DNA of 64,000 nt from Clostridiales bacterium (GTDB lineage Bacteria; Bacillota; Clostridia; Peptostreptococcales; Anaerovoracaceae): contig SVCU01000004.1 of assembly GCA_015058215.1 (NCBI GenBank), positions 62,001-126,000 on the forward strand, read 5' to 3'. Under the pieces are notes generated by a model, which saw only the letters and a list, made by a program, of their open reading frames with translations, had not been told where the DNA came from and did not search any database. This document shows positions 24,856-36,071 of the stretch, piece after piece; positions within the stretch are counted from its first letter, which is position 1, and each line of letters begins with the position of its first letter. The position numbers and the translations under genes were made by a program.

Positions 24856-26652
24856 TTAGAATTCCATGGCTTCCAGCAGTGCGGGAAGATCTTCGAATCT
24901 CTTCAGAATGGCTTCCGGAGCTTCCGAGGTACCGAAACCGTAGGATGCATGGATAAACGGCACACCGGCGAAGTTGGCAGCGTTCTGGTCTCCCTGGGTA
25001 TCACCTACGTAAACGCTTTTTTCTGCCCCGTTGCGCTGCAGCACGGACAGAATGTTTTCGCCCTTGGGCCGTCTGGTGTTGCCCCATTCTTCGTAATCCA
25101 CGAACATGAGCTCCAGACCGGAAGACCGCAGGAATGCAGGGATATAGCCGCTCTGGCAGTTGCTGACGATGGCCAGACCGTAGCCTTTATCCTTCAGGAT
25201 CTGCAGGGTTTCGATCAGCTTGGGATACAGGATGCCGCCATGCTTGGAAACATAGGCGTTCTCCCACTTGCAGCAGGCTTCCAGCACCTCGGCTCTGCGC
25301 TCCGGTGTCATCATATGGAACAGGATCTCGGCGATCTCGTCCATGCTCTTGCCCATGACGGAATGGATGGTGTCGGCGGTCATTTCGGGCACGTCTTCCG
25401 GTGCGTGAGAAAGCACCTGGTTCCAGGATTCCGCAACGCTCTGGGCAGAATCCCACAGAGTGCCGTCCAGATCGAACAGCACCATTTTCGGATAGTCTTT
25501 TTTCACCAGTTTTGCCACACATTCGGTGTGCTTGGTAAAGGGGAAGTTGTCATAAAGTTTCAAAGTTTCCACGTGGTACCCCATATCTTCAATGTGCTCC
25601 AGGTTCACGGCGAGAGAACCCGGACTGCAGGAGATGTATAAAATTTCTTTGACCCCGTAATTGAGGATCTTTTTCCAGGCCTTGGGATGGATGCCGCTTC
25701 TGGGCGGGTCCACCACGATCACGTCGGGCGGCGCTGCCAGTGCTTCGTCGTCCAGCACTTTCAGCACGTCACCGGCGATGAAGGTGCAGTTTTCCAGACC
25801 GTTCCGCTCCGCACTGCGCTTCGCGGCTTCCACAGCTTCGGGGATCAGCTCCACCCCGACCACTTCTTTGGCCTGCAGGGCAAGAGCCTGACTGATGGTA
25901 CCGGTTCCGCAGTACAGGTCGAAGATCCGCTTTCCTTCCGGATGATCCAACAGGGACAGAGCTTCGGTGTACAGGGTTTCTACAGCGGGTACGTTGGTCT
26001 GGAAGAAAGAAAATGCGCTGACCTTGAATTTCAGGCCCATGATCTCTTCTTCGTAATAGTCTCTTCCGTAGAGCACCTCCAGCTTTTCGCAGAGGATGGC
26101 ATCGGAAATGGAATCGTTATAGGTGCGCAGGACGCCCACCACATGATCGTCCAGAGGCAGGCTGCAGAGCAGGGAAACGAAGGCTTCTTCGTCGAAGCCG
26201 GGATCACTGCTGGTGACCAGATTGATCAGAAGCTCTCCGGTGCGGACACCGCGGCGCAGAATCAGATTGCGTAAAAGGCCGTTCTTGCGCTTTTTATGGT
26301 AGAAGGTATAACCGCGTTCGGTGCAGAAATCCAATACGGCCCGCAGGATGCGGTTGAAATCGTCGGGAACGATCTGGCAGCAGTCGGTGGTGACGATGGA
26401 CATATAGCTTCCGGCTTTGTGCATGCCCAGGGTCATTTCCCCGCCGATCACTTCGTCGCCGAAACTGTATTCCATTTTATTGCGGTAGCGGTACTGCTCC
26501 GGGCTTCCCTGGATGCCGCGGAATTCCCCTACGGGGATCCCCTTTCGTTCGAAAAGCTTCCGCACTTCCAGAGCTTTCTCTTCGATCTGTTCCTGATAGG
26601 GAACGCCCTGGTACAGGCAGCCGCCGCAGATACCGGTTTTGGGACAGGTCAT
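24856..26652 (-). CDS. TrmA/RlmD-family RNA m5U methyltransferase fused to a HAD hydrolase
   Basis: In this 598-residue protein, residues about 1-385 are an RNA (uracil-C5) methyltransferase. The N-terminal CPKTGICGGC plus a later CC fit the 4Fe-4S cluster of the RlmD/RumA group. FDLYCGTGTISQAL is the SAM motif, VVDPPRSGIHP follows, and the catalytic Cys lies in ISCSPGSLAVNL (usually SCNPxTLARD). Residues about 390-598 form a HAD hydrolase with the nucleophile motif VLFDLDGTLWDS, SNCQSG, and the acidic VGDTQGDQNAA. HAD proteins of this type are often phosphoglycolate- or nucleotide-phosphatase-like. The fusion is uncommon, and a link between the two activities is not obvious. It is the last gene of a long minus-strand operon. 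Confidence 0.87.
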   Translation of the reverse strand: MTCPKTGICGGCLYQGVPYQEQIEEKALEVRKLFERKGIPVGEFRGIQGSPEQYRYRNKMEYSFGDEVIGGEMTLGMHKAGSYMSIVTTDCCQIVPDDFNRILRAVLDFCTERGYTFYHKKRKNGLLRNLILRRGVRTGELLINLVTSSDPGFDEEAFVSLLCSLPLDDHVVGVLRTYNDSISDAILCEKLEVLYGRDYYEEEIMGLKFKVSAFSFFQTNVPAVETLYTEALSLLDHPEGKRIFDLYCGTGTISQALALQAKEVVGVELIPEAVEAAKRSAERNGLENCTFIAGDVLKVLDDEALAAPPDVIVVDPPRSGIHPKAWKKILNYGVKEILYISCSPGSLAVNLEHIEDMGYHVETLKLYDNFPFTKHTECVAKLVKKDYPKMVLFDLDGTLWDSAQSVAESWNQVLSHAPEDVPEMTADTIHSVMGKSMDEIAEILFHMMTPERRAEVLEACCKWENAYVSKHGGILYPKLIETLQILKDKGYGLAIVSNCQSGYIPAFLRSSGLELMFVDYEEWGNTRRPKGENILSVLQRNGAEKSVYVGDTQGDQNAANFAGVPFIHASYGFGTSEAPEAILKRFEDLPALLEAMEF

Positions 26653-26662
26653 AGATGCCTCC

Positions 26663-27586
26663 TTATTTAACGGGTTCCAGCATATTCAGATCGTAAGGAG
26701 TCTGCTGGTAAACGAAGTTGAGCCAGTTGTAGAAGAACAGATTGCTGCAGCTGCGCCACTTCATCATGACTTCACCCTGGGGATCGTCGTTTTCGAAGTA
26801 ATTGACGGGCACATGGATATCCAGCCCCTTGGCGATATCCCGTTCGTATTCGGAACGGAGCGTGTAGCGATCGTACTCCCAGTGGCCCTGGATGAAGATC
26901 TGACGGTTCCCTTCCCTTGCGGCCACATGGACACCGGCTTCGGGGCCTTTGGCCAGGACGCGGAGTTCGGGGATCTTCAGGATGTCTTCTTCATACACGG
27001 TGGTATTTCTGGAGTGCGGCGACCAGAATTCGTCGTCGAACCCGCGGATCAGTTCATTGCCTTTTGCCTGGATCCGGTGTTTGTACACGCCGGAAAGCTT
27101 TTCGGGCAGTACGTGCTTCTGGATACCGTAATGGTAGTAAAGACCGGCCTGAGCCCCCCAGCAAACGTGCATGGTGCTGAATACGTTGCTCTTGGAGTAT
27201 TCCATGATCTCGGTCAGTTCTTTCCAGTAGTCCACCTCTTCGTAATCGTAGAATTCCACAGGCGCACCGGTGATGATGAGACCGTCGAACCGCTTGGTGC
27301 GGATCTCATCGTAGGTGGTGTAGAACATATCCAGATGGCTTTTGTCCACGTTCTTGGACTCGTGGCTGCCCATGGTCAGAAGATGGAGGTTCACCTGCAG
27401 AGGCGTGTTGGCCAGAAGGCGCAGAAGCTGCGTTTCCGTCACTTCTTTGGTGGGCATCAGATTGACGATCGCCACTTCCAGCGGACGGATATCCTGAGTT
27501 TTGGCCCGTTCTTTGGTCATAACAAAGATCCGTTCCTGTTTCAGTGTATGGTACGCAGGCAGAGCTTCGGGAACAATAATAGGCAT
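26663..27586 (-). CDS. metA: Homoserine O-acetyltransferase MetA
   Basis: This 307-residue protein is of the MetA (not MetX) fold. Catalytic Cys142 lies in [15 protein letters not shown], with WSPHSRNT and an [11 protein letters not shown] segment further on. Residue 111 is Glu (TGAPVE), the position that in this family decides acyl donor: Glu is associated with acetyl-CoA and Gly with succinyl-CoA. The product is therefore predicted to be O-acetylhomoserine for methionine synthesis. It sits between tgt and the RNA methyltransferase fusion, 12 bases from tgt, an unusual place for a methionine gene. No S-box or T-box was seen before it. Confidence 0.94.
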   Translation of the reverse strand: MPIIVPEALPAYHTLKQERIFVMTKERAKTQDIRPLEVAIVNLMPTKEVTETQLLRLLANTPLQVNLHLLTMGSHESKNVDKSHLDMFYTTYDEIRTKRFDGLIITGAPVEFYDYEEVDYWKELTEIMEYSKSNVFSTMHVCWGAQAGLYYHYGIQKHVLPEKLSGVYKHRIQAKGNELIRGFDDEFWSPHSRNTTVYEEDILKIPELRVLAKGPEAGVHVAAREGNRQIFIQGHWEYDRYTLRSEYERDIAKGLDIHVPVNYFENDDPQGEVMMKWRSCSNLFFYNWLNFVYQQTPYDLNMLEPVK

Positions 27587-27598
27587 TATGTTAACCTC

Positions 27599-28789
<1,191 letters not shown>

Positions 28790-29824
28790 TTATACGAAGA
28801 TGGAGGCATCGCCGTAGGAGAAAAAGCGATATTTGCGCGCTACGGCATCGTTATAGATCTTCAGCACTTCTTCGCGGTCGTAGAACGCGGAGATCAGCAT
28901 CATCAGCGTGGATTTTGGCAAATGGAAGTTGGTGATGAGGCTGTCCACCACTTTGAACTTATAGCCGGGATAGATGAAAATATCGGTGCCGGAGGTCTCT
29001 GCCCGCAGCGTGCCGTCGGGGTCGGAGGCGCTTTCCAGGGTTCTTGTGGAGGTGGTGCCCACGGCGATGATGCGGCCGCCCGCTTTCTTCGTGGCGTTCA
29101 CGAGATCTGCGGTTTCCTGGGAGACCGTATATTCCTCGAAGTGCATATGGTGATCTTCGATGTTTTCACACTTGACGGGCCGGAACGTGCCGATCCCCAC
29201 ATGGAGAGTCACTTCCGCGATGTTCACGCCCTTTGCCTTTGCGGCTTCCAGAAGTTCTTTGGTGAAGTGAAGACCGGCGGTGGGAGCTGCTACAGAACCT
29301 TCTTCTTTGCAGTAGACGGTCTGGTAGCGATCTTTATCCGCCTCTTCGCTCTCCCGTTCGATATAGGGAGGCAGAGGCATACGGCCGATCTGGTCCAGCA
29401 CTTCCAGGAAAATACCGTCGTATTCAAACCGAACGGTGCGGGTACCGCCTTCGCTGAAATCCAGGATCTCCGCTTCTAAGCGGGGGCTTTCGCAGAGGGT
29501 GACCCGGTCGCCGGGCTTCAGACGCTTCCCGGGACGGACCATGGATTCCCAGACATCCCCTTCGATGCGCTTGGTCAGCAGGAATTCCACTTTGGCACCG
29601 GTCCCCTGCTTCACGCCGTACAGGCGGGCAGGCAGCACCTTGGAATTGTTCATGACCAGGCAGTCGCCGGGGTTCAGATAGTCTAGAATATCGTAAAAAT
29701 GCCGGTGTTCCACTTCTCCGGTGTCTCGGTGAACCACCAGAAGCCGGGAATGGTCCCGCTGTTCCGCCGGATACTGGGCGATCAGTTCGGGAGGCAGATT
29801 GTAATCAAAATCATCAATACGCAT
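28790..29824 (-). CDS. queA: S-adenosylmethionine:tRNA ribosyltransferase-isomerase
   Basis: This 344-residue enzyme transfers and rearranges the ribosyl group of SAM onto preQ1-tRNA, forming epoxyqueuosine. It has the characteristic [14 protein letters not shown] opening, [28 protein letters not shown] and the end [13 protein letters not shown]. It is part of ruvC-ruvA-ruvB-spoIID-queA-tgt, a frequent Clostridial order. Confidence 0.97.
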   Translation of the reverse strand: MRIDDFDYNLPPELIAQYPAEQRDHSRLLVVHRDTGEVEHRHFYDILDYLNPGDCLVMNNSKVLPARLYGVKQGTGAKVEFLLTKRIEGDVWESMVRPGKRLKPGDRVTLCESPRLEAEILDFSEGGTRTVRFEYDGIFLEVLDQIGRMPLPPYIERESEEADKDRYQTVYCKEEGSVAAPTAGLHFTKELLEAAKAKGVNIAEVTLHVGIGTFRPVKCENIEDHHMHFEEYTVSQETADLVNATKKAGGRIIAVGTTSTRTLESASDPDGTLRAETSGTDIFIYPGYKFKVVDSLITNFHLPKSTLMMLISAFYDREEVLKIYNDAVARKYRFFSYGDASIFV

Positions 29825-29852
29825 AGGGTTCTTCTTTCAAATATAGTTTAAA

Positions 29853-31523
29853 TCAGCGAACTTCGATGTTCGTGTAATAGAAGGTCAGGATCTGTTCGCA
29901 GGTATAGCCCATGTTCGCCATGGCTTTGGCACCGTCCTGGGAAAGACCGATGCCGTGACCGTTGCCCGTTCCCACAAAGGTGACGGACTTGATACCGGTG
30001 GTATCGGCCAGGGTGGGCATTTTCGTCACGGTGGCGGAGCTTGCGACAAACAGATTTGCCGCAGACAGGGAGGTCAGATTGCCGTTTCCGTCCAGAACGT
30101 AGACGGTCTGCTCCGTCTGCTGCGCCCCGGATGTGCCTGTGAGCCAGCCGCTTGCGGTGGCCGTGGTGTCATCGATCGTAAAACGCTGCGACAGGATTTT
30201 GGACGATCCCAGGGCGCTGCGGATGTTCTGCTTGGAGAAGACGGCGGTCCCTCCGGTACCGGTAACGGTCAGCTCCGTAGGCGTTCCATAGCTGGTGATC
30301 TTCGTGATGGCAACGTTGGTCACCTGCCCCAGCTGGGGATTCCCGGGGGCCAGGATCTGGGAGAGTTCGTCATAGGTATAGGTGGCGGACCACTTGTATT
30401 CCGGAGAATAGGGGTCTTCCTTGGCCCGCAGATACCCGATGACGGAGTACCAGGTATCTTCGGAATTCTGGGTGTAACCGCCGCTGTTCTTGGAATAATA
30501 CCCTTTTACGGGCACGCCCTGGTAACGGATCACCATGCCGAAGGTTTCATCCACCGCCTGGGTGGTTTTGGGATATTCCGCGCTGCAGCCGCCATAGACC
30601 TGGCAGTGCGTGGTGGCACAGATATCGAAACCGGAAGATGCGTGGCTTGCCACAGCCACTGCGGCAAAGCTTCTGGCCACGATGGCCTGGGCCTTCAGGG
30701 CTTCGATGTGGTTGCTCTGGCTCATTTCCAGATGGACAACACCGTAGAGGTAATGTTCCAGATAGAGCAGATTGATGACGGTCAGAGTAGCGCCGTCTGT
30801 TGTGGTCAGCATGCAGCCGCCGTGGTATTCCTTTCCGTCAATGAAAATATGCCCGTCTTGATACCAATCGGCAGCCATGATGCAGCCGCCGGGACCGATG
30901 TCCGTGGAGATCAGGACGCCGTTTGCATCCCGCAGCACTACTCTGCCCCCTTCCACGGTGGCTTTCAAAGTGGTATAAGCCGCCAGAGGAAGTGTGGTGG
31001 TATAGCCGTCCGCAGTGCCGACACCAAGATCTAAACCGGAATTGGACGAAATGGTGACGGAAGTTTTGGCCGTGCTTCCGTGGAACAGGCCCACTTTCAC
31101 ATAGGTTGGAAGATCTTCCGGTTCTGCCGGCCAGCTGGGCTCGGGGATCGGTTCTGGTTCTGGTTCGGGTTCCGGTTCAGGATCGGGAGTGGGAGTTTCA
31201 CCGCCTTCGGTACCGTCCTCTCCTTCTGTTCCGCTTTCTCCGGAGCCTTCTCCTTCGGTTCCGGAATTTCCTTCACCGCTTCCGGAGTCACCGGAGGCAT
31301 CTTCGGAACCGGTTCCGGAGTCGCCGTTTTCGCCGGCTTCATTGTCGGAGCCAGGGGGTACGTTCTCGTTGGTCCCTGCCTCTGTACCGGTGCTTTCCTC
31401 GCCCTCAGCGTAGACATAAGATGCATCCGGGCTCAGAGCGGAGCCGAACAGCAGAAGCAGGGTCAGCAGGACAGCTGTTCCTTTCATTCCCAGTTGTTTC
31501 AGATTTCCCTTTTGGAAGTTCAA
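29853..31523 (-). CDS. spoIID: SpoIID/LytB-domain protein with signal peptide and acidic linker
   Basis: The 556-residue product probably starts at TTG, with AAGGAGAACCGC in front. A hydrophobic signal peptide (about 13-33) is followed by a 90-residue low-complexity linker of Gly, Ser, Glu and Pro that ends in (EP)n pairs. The SpoIID region from about 235 has VVHLEMSQSNHIEALKAQAIVARSFA, HCQVYGG, YYSKNSGGYT and GNGHGIGLSQDGA. SpoIID is a lytic transglycosylase that works with SpoIIP in engulfment. Its place between ruvB and queA is usual in Clostridia. The long linker suggests it spans or binds the wall. A vegetative LytB-like role is the alternative. Confidence 0.9.
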   Translation of the reverse strand: MNFQKGNLKQLGMKGTAVLLTLLLLFGSALSPDASYVYAEGEESTGTEAGTNENVPPGSDNEAGENGDSGTGSEDASGDSGSGEGNSGTEGEGSGESGTEGEDGTEGGETPTPDPEPEPEPEPEPIPEPSWPAEPEDLPTYVKVGLFHGSTAKTSVTISSNSGLDLGVGTADGYTTTLPLAAYTTLKATVEGGRVVLRDANGVLISTDIGPGGCIMAADWYQDGHIFIDGKEYHGGCMLTTTDGATLTVINLLYLEHYLYGVVHLEMSQSNHIEALKAQAIVARSFAAVAVASHASSGFDICATTHCQVYGGCSAEYPKTTQAVDETFGMVIRYQGVPVKGYYSKNSGGYTQNSEDTWYSVIGYLRAKEDPYSPEYKWSATYTYDELSQILAPGNPQLGQVTNVAITKITSYGTPTELTVTGTGGTAVFSKQNIRSALGSSKILSQRFTIDDTTATASGWLTGTSGAQQTEQTVYVLDGNGNLTSLSAANLFVASSATVTKMPTLADTTGIKSVTFVGTGNGHGIGLSQDGAKAMANMGYTCEQILTFYYTNIEVR

Positions 31524-31571
31524 AGCGGTTCTCCTTTCCCCGGCGGACCGGGTACGTCAGAATTAACAGGT

Positions 31572-32582
31572 TTACAGTTCTTCGGGAACGGGGAGCCCCA
31601 GATGGAGATACGCCTCACGGGTTACCACACGTCCCTTGGGAGTGCGCAGCAGGAACCCCTGCTGGATCAGATACGGTTCATAGGCATCTTCGATGGTGAT
31701 CCGTTCCTCCCCTACGGCTGCAGCAATGGCATCGATACCCACAGGGCCGCCGCCAAAATAGCGGATGATGGTGGTCAGGATCTCCCGGTCCAGGTTTTCC
31801 AGACCTTTCCGGTCTACCCCCAGGGCTTTCAGGGTTTTAACGGTAATCTTTTCGTCAATGATACCGTTCCCTACCACCTGACTGAAATCGCGGACGCGCT
31901 TCAGAAGGCGGTTTGCCACACGGGGAGTCCCTCTGGAGCAGCGGGCAAGCTCGTCCAGAGAAGCATCGTCGATGGGGATGCCCAGAATATCGGCGGAGCG
32001 GCTCAGGATCTGCCCCAACTCCTCCTTGTTGTAGAGTTCAAATTTGTTGATGACACCGAAGCGGTCGCGAAGCGGAGCGGACAGACTGCCGGCTCTGGTG
32101 GTGGCACCGATCAGAGTAAATCGGGCCAGATCCAGGCGCAGAGATCGTGCGGAGGGGCCTTTGCCGATCATAATGTCCAGTGCATAGTCTTCCATGGCGG
32201 AATAAAGCACTTCTTCCACACTGCGGTTCAGTCGGTGGATCTCGTCGATGAACAAGACATCGCCGGTGTTCAGGTTGGTCAGGATGGCAGCCAGGTCTGC
32301 GGCTCTGTCGATGGCAGGGCCGGAAGTGACCCGGATGTTTACGTCAAGCTCGTTGGCGATGATGCCGGCCAGCGTGGTTTTGCCCAGCCCGGGAGGGCCG
32401 TAGAACAAAACATGATCCAAGGGCTCCCCTCTCATTTTTGCGGCTTCGATGAAGACCTTCAGATTGTCCGTTACGGTCTTCTGGCCAATGTAATCGGAGA
32501 ACCGTCTGGGACGGAGAGAAACTTCCAGTTCCTCTTCGCCGCCCTGCATCTCCGCTGCTGTGATTCTTTCGTCCAGTTCCAT
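31572..32582 (-). CDS. ruvB: Holliday junction helicase RuvB
   Basis: This 336-residue AAA+ motor has Walker [12 protein letters not shown], Walker [10 protein letters not shown], sensor 1 GATTRAG and the winged-helix end ([23 protein letters not shown]). RuvB hexamers drive branch migration with RuvA. It is in the ruvC-ruvA-ruvB run. Confidence 0.98.
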   Translation of the reverse strand: MELDERITAAEMQGGEEELEVSLRPRRFSDYIGQKTVTDNLKVFIEAAKMRGEPLDHVLFYGPPGLGKTTLAGIIANELDVNIRVTSGPAIDRAADLAAILTNLNTGDVLFIDEIHRLNRSVEEVLYSAMEDYALDIMIGKGPSARSLRLDLARFTLIGATTRAGSLSAPLRDRFGVINKFELYNKEELGQILSRSADILGIPIDDASLDELARCSRGTPRVANRLLKRVRDFSQVVGNGIIDEKITVKTLKALGVDRKGLENLDREILTTIIRYFGGGPVGIDAIAAAVGEERITIEDAYEPYLIQQGFLLRTPKGRVVTREAYLHLGLPVPEEL

Positions 32583-32594
32583 GTGTTCCCCCTG

Positions 32595-33215
32595 TTATCT
32601 GGCCTTTCCTGCACCGCGCAGGGCTGCCATGATCAGTTCTTCCAACGTCAAACCTTCCGCATCCACTTCGGAAACGGCATCGGCCGCTTCGCTCTTGGCG
32701 TACCCCAGTGCCATAAGGGCTTTGACCGCTTCTGCGGCATTGGCGCTTTCTCTGGGTTCTTCCGCAGGCTGCGGTGCTGCACCGGAGGCCCGCACCAGGC
32801 TGCCCATCTCTTCCAGAGATGCCACTTTGTCTTTCAGTTCCATGACCACGCGCTGGGCGATTTTTTTGCCCACACCGCTGGCTCGGGTCAGAACGCTGAC
32901 ATCTTCCAGCAGGATGGCCTTTACGATCTCCGCTGCGGAAGCCGCGGAAAGAATGGCAAGGGCTGCTTTGGCACCGATGCCGTTGACCGTTCGCAGCAGC
33001 TGGAACAGCCGCAGTTCCTCTTTGGAAACGAATCCGTAGAGGCTCATATCGTCTTCTCTGACAACGAAGGCAGTGTAGACCAGGGCTTCCTGTCCGACCA
33101 TGCCGAACAAAGGCGAGGCCCCGGCCAGATTGATTTCAAAGCCCACACCGCTGGTCTCAAGGACCACGCCGTCGTCAAAGCTCATAGTAATGGTTCCTTT
33201 CAGGTAATGGAACAT
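32595..33215 (-). CDS. ruvA: Holliday junction DNA-binding protein RuvA
   Basis: This 206-residue protein has the N-terminal OB domain (MFHYLKGTI), two helix-hairpin-helix segments (LRTVNGIGAKAALAIL, LTRASGVGKKIAQRVV), an Ala/Glu-rich flexible linker and domain III (ALMALGYAKSEAADAV) that contacts RuvB. It is 12 bases upstream of ruvB. Confidence 0.97.
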   Translation of the reverse strand: MFHYLKGTITMSFDDGVVLETSGVGFEINLAGASPLFGMVGQEALVYTAFVVREDDMSLYGFVSKEELRLFQLLRTVNGIGAKAALAILSAASAAEIVKAILLEDVSVLTRASGVGKKIAQRVVMELKDKVASLEEMGSLVRASGAAPQPAEEPRESANAAEAVKALMALGYAKSEAADAVSEVDAEGLTLEELIMAALRGAGKAR

Positions 33216-33255
33216 AGGTTACTCCTTTTTTGTTTGTATGTTCATGCAGAATGGA

Positions 33256-33759
33256 TCAGATTCCTTTGCGGACCCGCAGCGGTTTCGGTTCACCGGCGGA
33301 ATTGCCGTGGCAAATGGCAGCCGCCAGCGCGTCTGCGGTATCGTCGGGTTTCGGTACTTCTTTCAGCCCCAGAAGCAGCTTCGTCATCTGCTGCATCTGC
33401 TTTTTTTCGGCCTTACCGTACCCCACAAGAGCCTGTTTGATCTGCATGGGAGTGTATTCGTAAACGGGAATGCCCGCGTTGGCGCAGGCCAGAATGGCCA
33501 CACCGCGAGCCTGGGCCACAAAGATGGCCGTGGTGATGTTTTGATTGAAAAACAGTTCTTCGATGGAGGCGGCCTGGGGTTTGAACTCCGCGATTTTGGC
33601 CGTCAGATCGTCATAGAGCATCTTGAGCCGCGAAGGCATGTCCATCCCGGCCGGCGTGGCGAGCGAGCCATAATCCACAGCCTGAAATTTATTTCCCTGC
33701 ATATCCACGATGCCGTACCCCATCAGCGCAAAGCCGGGGTCAATGCCGATGATCCTCAT
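33256..33759 (-). CDS. ruvC: Crossover junction endodeoxyribonuclease RuvC
   Basis: The 167-residue product starts at MRIIGIDPGFALMGYG. This start was chosen because the first catalytic Asp lies in IGIDPG at the true N terminus and AGGACGAAATC precedes the ATG, whereas an upstream extension has no family counterpart. Further catalytic residues lie in SIEELFFNQN and in the C-terminal DDTADALAAAICH. RuvC cuts Holliday junctions bound by RuvAB. It is the first gene of the nine-kilobase operon that ends at 24856. Confidence 0.96.
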   Translation of the reverse strand: MRIIGIDPGFALMGYGIVDMQGNKFQAVDYGSLATPAGMDMPSRLKMLYDDLTAKIAEFKPQAASIEELFFNQNITTAIFVAQARGVAILACANAGIPVYEYTPMQIKQALVGYGKAEKKQMQQMTKLLLGLKEVPKPDDTADALAAAICHGNSAGEPKPLRVRKGI

Positions 33760-33831
33760 GATTTCGTCCTGCTGTTTCCTTTCTCGGCCGGTCAGCAGAC
33801 ATACTGCTTCCCATTCTAAACAATCCGTTAC

Positions 33832-33860
33832 ATTATAACATAAAAACTTTCCTGTGTCTA
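33832..33860 (-). promoter_or_regulatory. Promoter of the ruvCAB-spoIID-queA-tgt-metA operon
   Basis: On the minus strand TAGACA (33855-33860) and an extended -10 TGTTATAAT (TATAAT at 33832-33837) are 17 bases apart. It is divergent from the argR promoter. Confidence 0.7.
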
Positions 33861-33866
33861 ATGTTC

Positions 33867-33895
33867 TTGCTTTCTTTTCCGCCGCATGGTACAAT
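33867..33895 (+). promoter_or_regulatory. Promoter of argR-recN
   Basis: TTGCTT (33867-33872) and TACAAT (33890-33895) are 17 bases apart. Confidence 0.6.
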
Positions 33896-33908
33896 GAATA
33901 AACTTACA
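33895..33908 (+). promoter_or_regulatory. Possible ARG box at the argR start point
   Basis: TGAATAAACTTACA matches 11 of 14 positions of the ArgR half-box pair TGAATWWWWATTCA and lies at the predicted transcription start. This would allow autoregulation. Confidence 0.3.
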
Positions 33909-33924
33909 GTACAGGAGGTTTTTT

Positions 33925-34374
33925 ATGCGTTACTCCAGACAGGCAAAGATTTTGGAACTCATCGGTGCTTACGAGGTGGAGACCCAGGAAAAGCTGGTGG
34001 ATCTTCTGAAAAAAGAAGGCTATAACGTCACACAGGCCACCATTTCCCGGGATATCAAAGAACTTCACCTGGTGAAGACTCTGGCTTCCAACGGCCGCTA
34101 TAAATATACCGCAGACACCAGTGCGGATCAGCCCCTTTCCGACCGCCTTTCCAAGGTGTTCCGCGAAACCATCAAATCCGTGGTGGCCTCCGGCAACCTG
34201 ATCGTCATCAAGACTCTGCCCGGCTGCGGCGCTGCTGCCGGCGAAGCCATCGATTCCATGAATTTCACCCATATCATCGGCTCCATCGCCGGCGACAACA
34301 ACCTTCTGCTGATCGCAGACGATCCGGCCAATGTTCCCGCTATGGTCAATCAGTTTTCTCAGATGATCAAATAA
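33925..34374 (+). CDS. argR: Arginine repressor ArgR
   Basis: This 149-residue protein has an N-terminal winged helix (RQAKILELI then VTQATISRDIKELHLVK). The C-terminal arginine-binding, hexamerising domain has the GCGAAAGEAIDSM loop and GTIAGDN-like SIAGDNNLLLI. ArgR controls arginine synthesis and catabolism. Placement before recN is a standard Firmicute order. AGGAGG precedes the ATG. Confidence 0.96.
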   Translation: MRYSRQAKILELIGAYEVETQEKLVDLLKKEGYNVTQATISRDIKELHLVKTLASNGRYKYTADTSADQPLSDRLSKVFRETIKSVVASGNLIVIKTLPGCGAAAGEAIDSMNFTHIIGSIAGDNNLLLIADDPANVPAMVNQFSQMIK

Positions 34375-34385
34375 GGTGATACTCC

Positions 34386-36071
34386 ATGCTGACTCATCTT
34401 TCTATCCGCGATTTTGCCATCATTGAAGCCCTGGACCTGGATCTCCACCAGGGCTTTCATGTGATTACCGGCGAAACCGGTGCCGGTAAATCCATCATTA
34501 TTGAAGCCATCAGCCTGGCCCTTGGGAGCCGGGCCGATACTTCTTTTGTCCGGACAGGCAAAGAGAAGGCGTTTATTGAACTGACGGTGACAGCGGAAGA
34601 TCCTGCGGTACAGGCTCTTCTTGCAGAAAACGCACTGGATCCTTCCCCCGAACTTCTCATTACCCGTGAAATTTCCGCTGCCGGGAAAAATGTCTGCCGC
34701 ATCAACGGCAGCCCTGTCTCCGTCGGGTTTTTGAACAGCCTTTGCCGCAAACTGGCAGACATCCACGGCCAGTACGAGCACCAGTCCCTTTTGAATCCGG
34801 AAAACCATTTGACCCTGCTGGATGCCTTCGGCGGTGATTCCTTCGGGCCGGTCAAAGAAACGGTAAAGGACCTTTACGGCCGTTACGCATCCCTCTCCGC
34901 CAAACTGGCTGCCTGGGAGAAAAACCGGGCCGATTCCCTGCGCCGTCAGGATTTCATGCGCTACGAACTGGACGAGATCCGAAAAGCCGCTCCTCTCTCC
35001 GGAGAAGACACCACACTGGAGGAAGAACTGGTTTTCCTCCAGAACAGCGAACGCATTTATGGAAACCTTTCCCGCGCTTACGAAACTCTGAACGAACAGG
35101 ATGCTTCCGCCCTTTCTCAGCTGCAGCAGGTTTCCTCTTATCTTGCCGAGCTCGAGCCTTTCTCTTCTTCCCTTTCTGCCCTTTCCGATGAAATTGCAAA
35201 CTGCTGCTACAGGCTGGAAGATCTGGCACGGGAGATCCGTTATGAAAAAGACACCGTCACCTTCTCCGAAGAACGGCTCAACGAGATCCAGGAGCGTCTG
35301 GAAGTTCTGAGCCTGCTCAAGAGAAAATACGGCGGTTCCATCGATAAAACTTTGGAGTATGCAGCTTCTCTTGAGGAACAGCTTTCCGTCATCGAAGGCG
35401 GTGACGAAGCCGCAGACCACTGGAAAGCGGAGCTTGCCGTTTGCAAAGACCAGCTGGTACTGGCCTGCGGCCGCCTTTCGGAACTTCGGAAACGGTCTGC
35501 AAAGGATCTGGAAGCCAAAATCAATCTGGAGCTGCAGGAACTGAATTTCAAAGATGCGGATTTCCGCGTTTCTTTCAATGACACCCCTTCTGCATTCACG
35601 GAAAACGGTACGGACACCGCGGAATTCCTGCTGTCTGCCAATAAGGGCGAAGCCCTGAAGCCTCTCACCAAAGTGGCTTCCGGCGGTGAACTTTCCCGGA
35701 TCATGCTGGCATTCAAGCAGATCGTCGGCGATTACGACCGCATCCCTACTATGATTTTCGATGAAATCGATACCGGTATCAGCGGCATCACCGCCAGCAT
35801 CGTGGGCCGGAAGCTGCACGATCTTTCCACCCGTCACCAGATCCTCTGCATCACGCACCTTCCCCAGATCGCGGCCTTCGGCGACCATCATTACCGGATC
35901 CAGAAAAACGATTCCGGTGAACGCACCATCACCACCGTTGTGCCTCTGGACCGGGAAGGACGCATCGACGAGATCGCCCGCCTTACCGGCGGTCTCTCCA
36001 TTACGGAAACCACCCGCAAGAGCGCAGAAGAACTGCTGAACACCTGTCTGCAAGAAAGGCATCCTTCATGA
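34386..36071 (+). CDS. recN: DNA repair protein RecN
   Basis: This 561-residue SMC-like ATPase has Walker A ITGETGAGKSIIIEA near residue 30, long central coiled coils, the ABC signature ASGGELSRIMLA, Walker B MIFDEIDTGISG and ITHLPQIAAFGDHHY at the end. RecN acts early in double-strand break repair. Its last four bases (ATGA) overlap the start of the next gene. Confidence 0.97.
   Translation: MLTHLSIRDFAIIEALDLDLHQGFHVITGETGAGKSIIIEAISLALGSRADTSFVRTGKEKAFIELTVTAEDPAVQALLAENALDPSPELLITREISAAGKNVCRINGSPVSVGFLNSLCRKLADIHGQYEHQSLLNPENHLTLLDAFGGDSFGPVKETVKDLYGRYASLSAKLAAWEKNRADSLRRQDFMRYELDEIRKAAPLSGEDTTLEEELVFLQNSERIYGNLSRAYETLNEQDASALSQLQQVSSYLAELEPFSSSLSALSDEIANCCYRLEDLAREIRYEKDTVTFSEERLNEIQERLEVLSLLKRKYGGSIDKTLEYAASLEEQLSVIEGGDEAADHWKAELAVCKDQLVLACGRLSELRKRSAKDLEAKINLELQELNFKDADFRVSFNDTPSAFTENGTDTAEFLLSANKGEALKPLTKVASGGELSRIMLAFKQIVGDYDRIPTMIFDEIDTGISGITASIVGRKLHDLSTRHQILCITHLPQIAAFGDHHYRIQKNDSGERTITTVVPLDREGRIDEIARLTGGLSITETTRKSAEELLNTCLQERHPS

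Noticed and set aside
27587-27598. S-box or T-box control of metA.
   Set aside because: metA is internal to an operon with a 12-base gap upstream, leaving no room for a leader RNA.
31100-31400. Repetitive GAG/TCC-rich stretch that looks like a tandem DNA repeat.
   Set aside because: It is the low-complexity Gly/Ser/Glu/Pro linker of SpoIID. Unit length and sequence are irregular, so it is a protein linker and not a CRISPR or satellite array.
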